Assembly: GCF_010731875.1 (NCBI RefSeq)
Contig: NZ_AP022595.1
Span: 930,001-994,000 of the forward strand
Source: Mycolicibacterium sarraceniae
GTDB lineage: Bacteria; Actinomycetota; Actinomycetes; Mycobacteriales; Mycobacteriaceae
Direction of reading: 5' to 3'
Length of the DNA stretch: 64,000 nt
In this document: positions 63,067 to 64,000 of the stretch, one piece after another
Layout of the letters: every line of letters starts with the position of its first letter
Position numbering within the stretch: position 1 is the first letter of the stretch
Position numbers and translations under genes: made by a program
Notes under the pieces: model-generated
Told to the model about the DNA's origin: nothing
Database searches by the model: none
What the model saw: the letters and a program-made list of their open reading frames with translations, nothing else

Positions 63067-64000
63067 ATGACAGTTCAGGAGTTCGACGTCGTCGTCGTCG
63101 GAAGCGGCGCGGCCGGCATGGTCGCGGCACTCACCGCCGCTCACCAGGGACTATCGGCGGTCGTCGTCGAGAAGGCCCCACACTTCGGCGGCTCGACCGC
63201 ACGGTCCGGCGGTGGCGTATGGATCCCCAACAACGAGATCCTCAAGCGTGACGGGGTTACCGACACCAAAGACGCTGCCCGCACCTATCTGCACGAGATC
63301 ATCGGCGATGTGGTGGAGGCCGAGCGCATCGACACCTACCTTGACCGCGCTCCCGAGATGCTGTCGTTCGTGCTCAAGCACTCGCCGCTGAAGATGTGCT
63401 GGGTGCCCAACTACTCCGACTACTACCCCGAAGCCCCCGGCGGACGCCCCGGGGGACGCTCGATCGAGCCGAAGCCGTTCAACGCCAAGAAGCTCGGACC
63501 CGACGAGAAATTCCTGGAACCGCCATACGGCAAGGTGCCGCTCAATGTGGTTGTGATGCAGCAGGACTTCGTGCGCCTCAACCAGCTCAAGCGCCATCCC
63601 CGCGGCGTGCTGCGCAGCCTGAAGGTCGGCATTCGCACGATGTGGGCCGGTGCCCGCGGCAAGAACCTCGTCGGAATGGGCCGCGCGTTGATCGCGCCGC
63701 TGCGAATCGGCCTACAGCAGGCGGGTGTTCCTGTGCTGCTGAACACCGCGCTGACCGACCTCTACGTCGAGGACGGGGTGGTGCGCGGCATTTACGTCCG
63801 CGACACCACCGGACCCGAATCTGCTGACCCGCAACTGATCCGCGCCCGCCGCGGTGTGATCCTGGGCAGCGGTGGATTCGAGCGCAACGAGCAGATGCGC
63901 GTCAAGTATCAGCGCGCGCCGATCACTGCGGATTGGACGGTGGGGGCCGAGGCCAATACCGGCGACGGCATTGTGGCGGCCGAGAAGCTCGGTGCGGCAC
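63067..64000 (+). CDS. kstD: 3-ketosteroid delta-1-dehydrogenase, 5' part
   Basis: The first 311 codons are present; the gene runs off the right edge (full length about 560). FAD binding is by DVVVVGSGAAGMVAAL and VVVEKAPHFGGSTARSGGG. WIPNNE, PEAPGGRPGGRSIEPKPFNA and VPLNVVVMQQDFVRLNQLKR match Rv3537 closely. KstD introduces the 1,2 double bond in ring A, which with KshA opens ring B. The start lies 2 bases after a KstR operator, implying a leaderless or near-leaderless message. Confidence 0.96.
   Translation, partial: MTVQEFDVVVVGSGAAGMVAALTAAHQGLSAVVVEKAPHFGGSTARSGGGVWIPNNEILKRDGVTDTKDAARTYLHEIIGDVVEAERIDTYLDRAPEMLSFVLKHSPLKMCWVPNYSDYYPEAPGGRPGGRSIEPKPFNAKKLGPDEKFLEPPYGKVPLNVVVMQQDFVRLNQLKRHPRGVLRSLKVGIRTMWAGARGKNLVGMGRALIAPLRIGLQQAGVPVLLNTALTDLYVEDGVVRGIYVRDTTGPESADPQLIRARRGVILGSGGFERNEQMRVKYQRAPITADWTVGAEANTGDGIVAAEKLGAA

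Overview
The window is GC-rich actinobacterial DNA and almost certainly comes from a fast-growing Mycobacterium/Mycolicibacterium. The main evidence is gene content and order. One block (about 1-21750) matches M. tuberculosis Rv0772 back to Rv0756c: purD, Rv0771-Rv0768, cyp123, cyp51 and its ferredoxin, adhB, Rv0760c, the HIT protein, phoR-phoP. The other block (about 26781-64000) matches Rv3484 to Rv3537: cpsA, otsA, hsd4A, fadE26/27, fadD17, fadD19, echA19, cyp142, ltp4/ltp3, kshA, hsaE/F/G, kstD. All orthology statements rest on recalled protein sequences and synteny; no search was run.

Layout. 1-3570: the purD start, then an apparently inserted segment (CYP125-like P450, membrane protein, TetR regulator, small membrane protein) ending in a frameshifted IS701-like transposase remnant. 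3571-12060: two divergent operons, aldA-SDR-dehydrogenase-CMD (-) and TetR-cyp123-SDR-cyp51-ferredoxin-NTF2 (+). They are separated by two matching palindromes that look like the operators of the TetR. 12232-21750: adhB, a FadH-like remnant, an NTF2/steroid-isomerase-like gene, an SDR, a GT2-GtrA/GT39 glycosyltransferase pair, a HIT protein, phoR-phoP with a PhoP box, and a repeat protein. 21796-26515: tRNA-Thr(TGT), a secreted metalloprotease, a shortened Sap/GAP protein, an ammonium transporter with a GlnR-like box, and a DUF427 gene. 26781-32447: cpsA, an SDR, a tandem family of tiny secreted proteins, and otsA. 32451-64000: cholesterol side-chain and ring degradation genes.

How the genes work together. 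In the last block, FadD17/FadD19 make steroid acyl-CoAs, FadE26/FadE27, EchA19, Hsd4A and Ltp3/Ltp4 carry out beta-oxidation, CYP142 oxidises the side-chain terminus, KstD and KshA open ring B, and HsaE-HsaG-HsaF finish the ring A/B fragment to pyruvate and propionyl-CoA. Copies of the KstR motif TNNAACNNGTTNNA lie in most divergent promoters here. Further copies lie outside the classical cluster, upstream of adhB and upstream of the SDR next to cpsA.

Notable points. The mce4 cholesterol-import operon expected between otsA and hsd4A is absent: the two genes are 3 bp apart. Several genes are remnants or carry in-frame internal deletions (FadH, HIBADH, Sap/GAP, gamma-carbonic anhydrase, hemophore-like). 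A RecQ-phosphoribosyltransferase gene and an IclR gene sit inside the catabolic cluster. I found no CRISPR array, rRNA, intact IS element or complete prophage, and I cannot claim a wholly new system.
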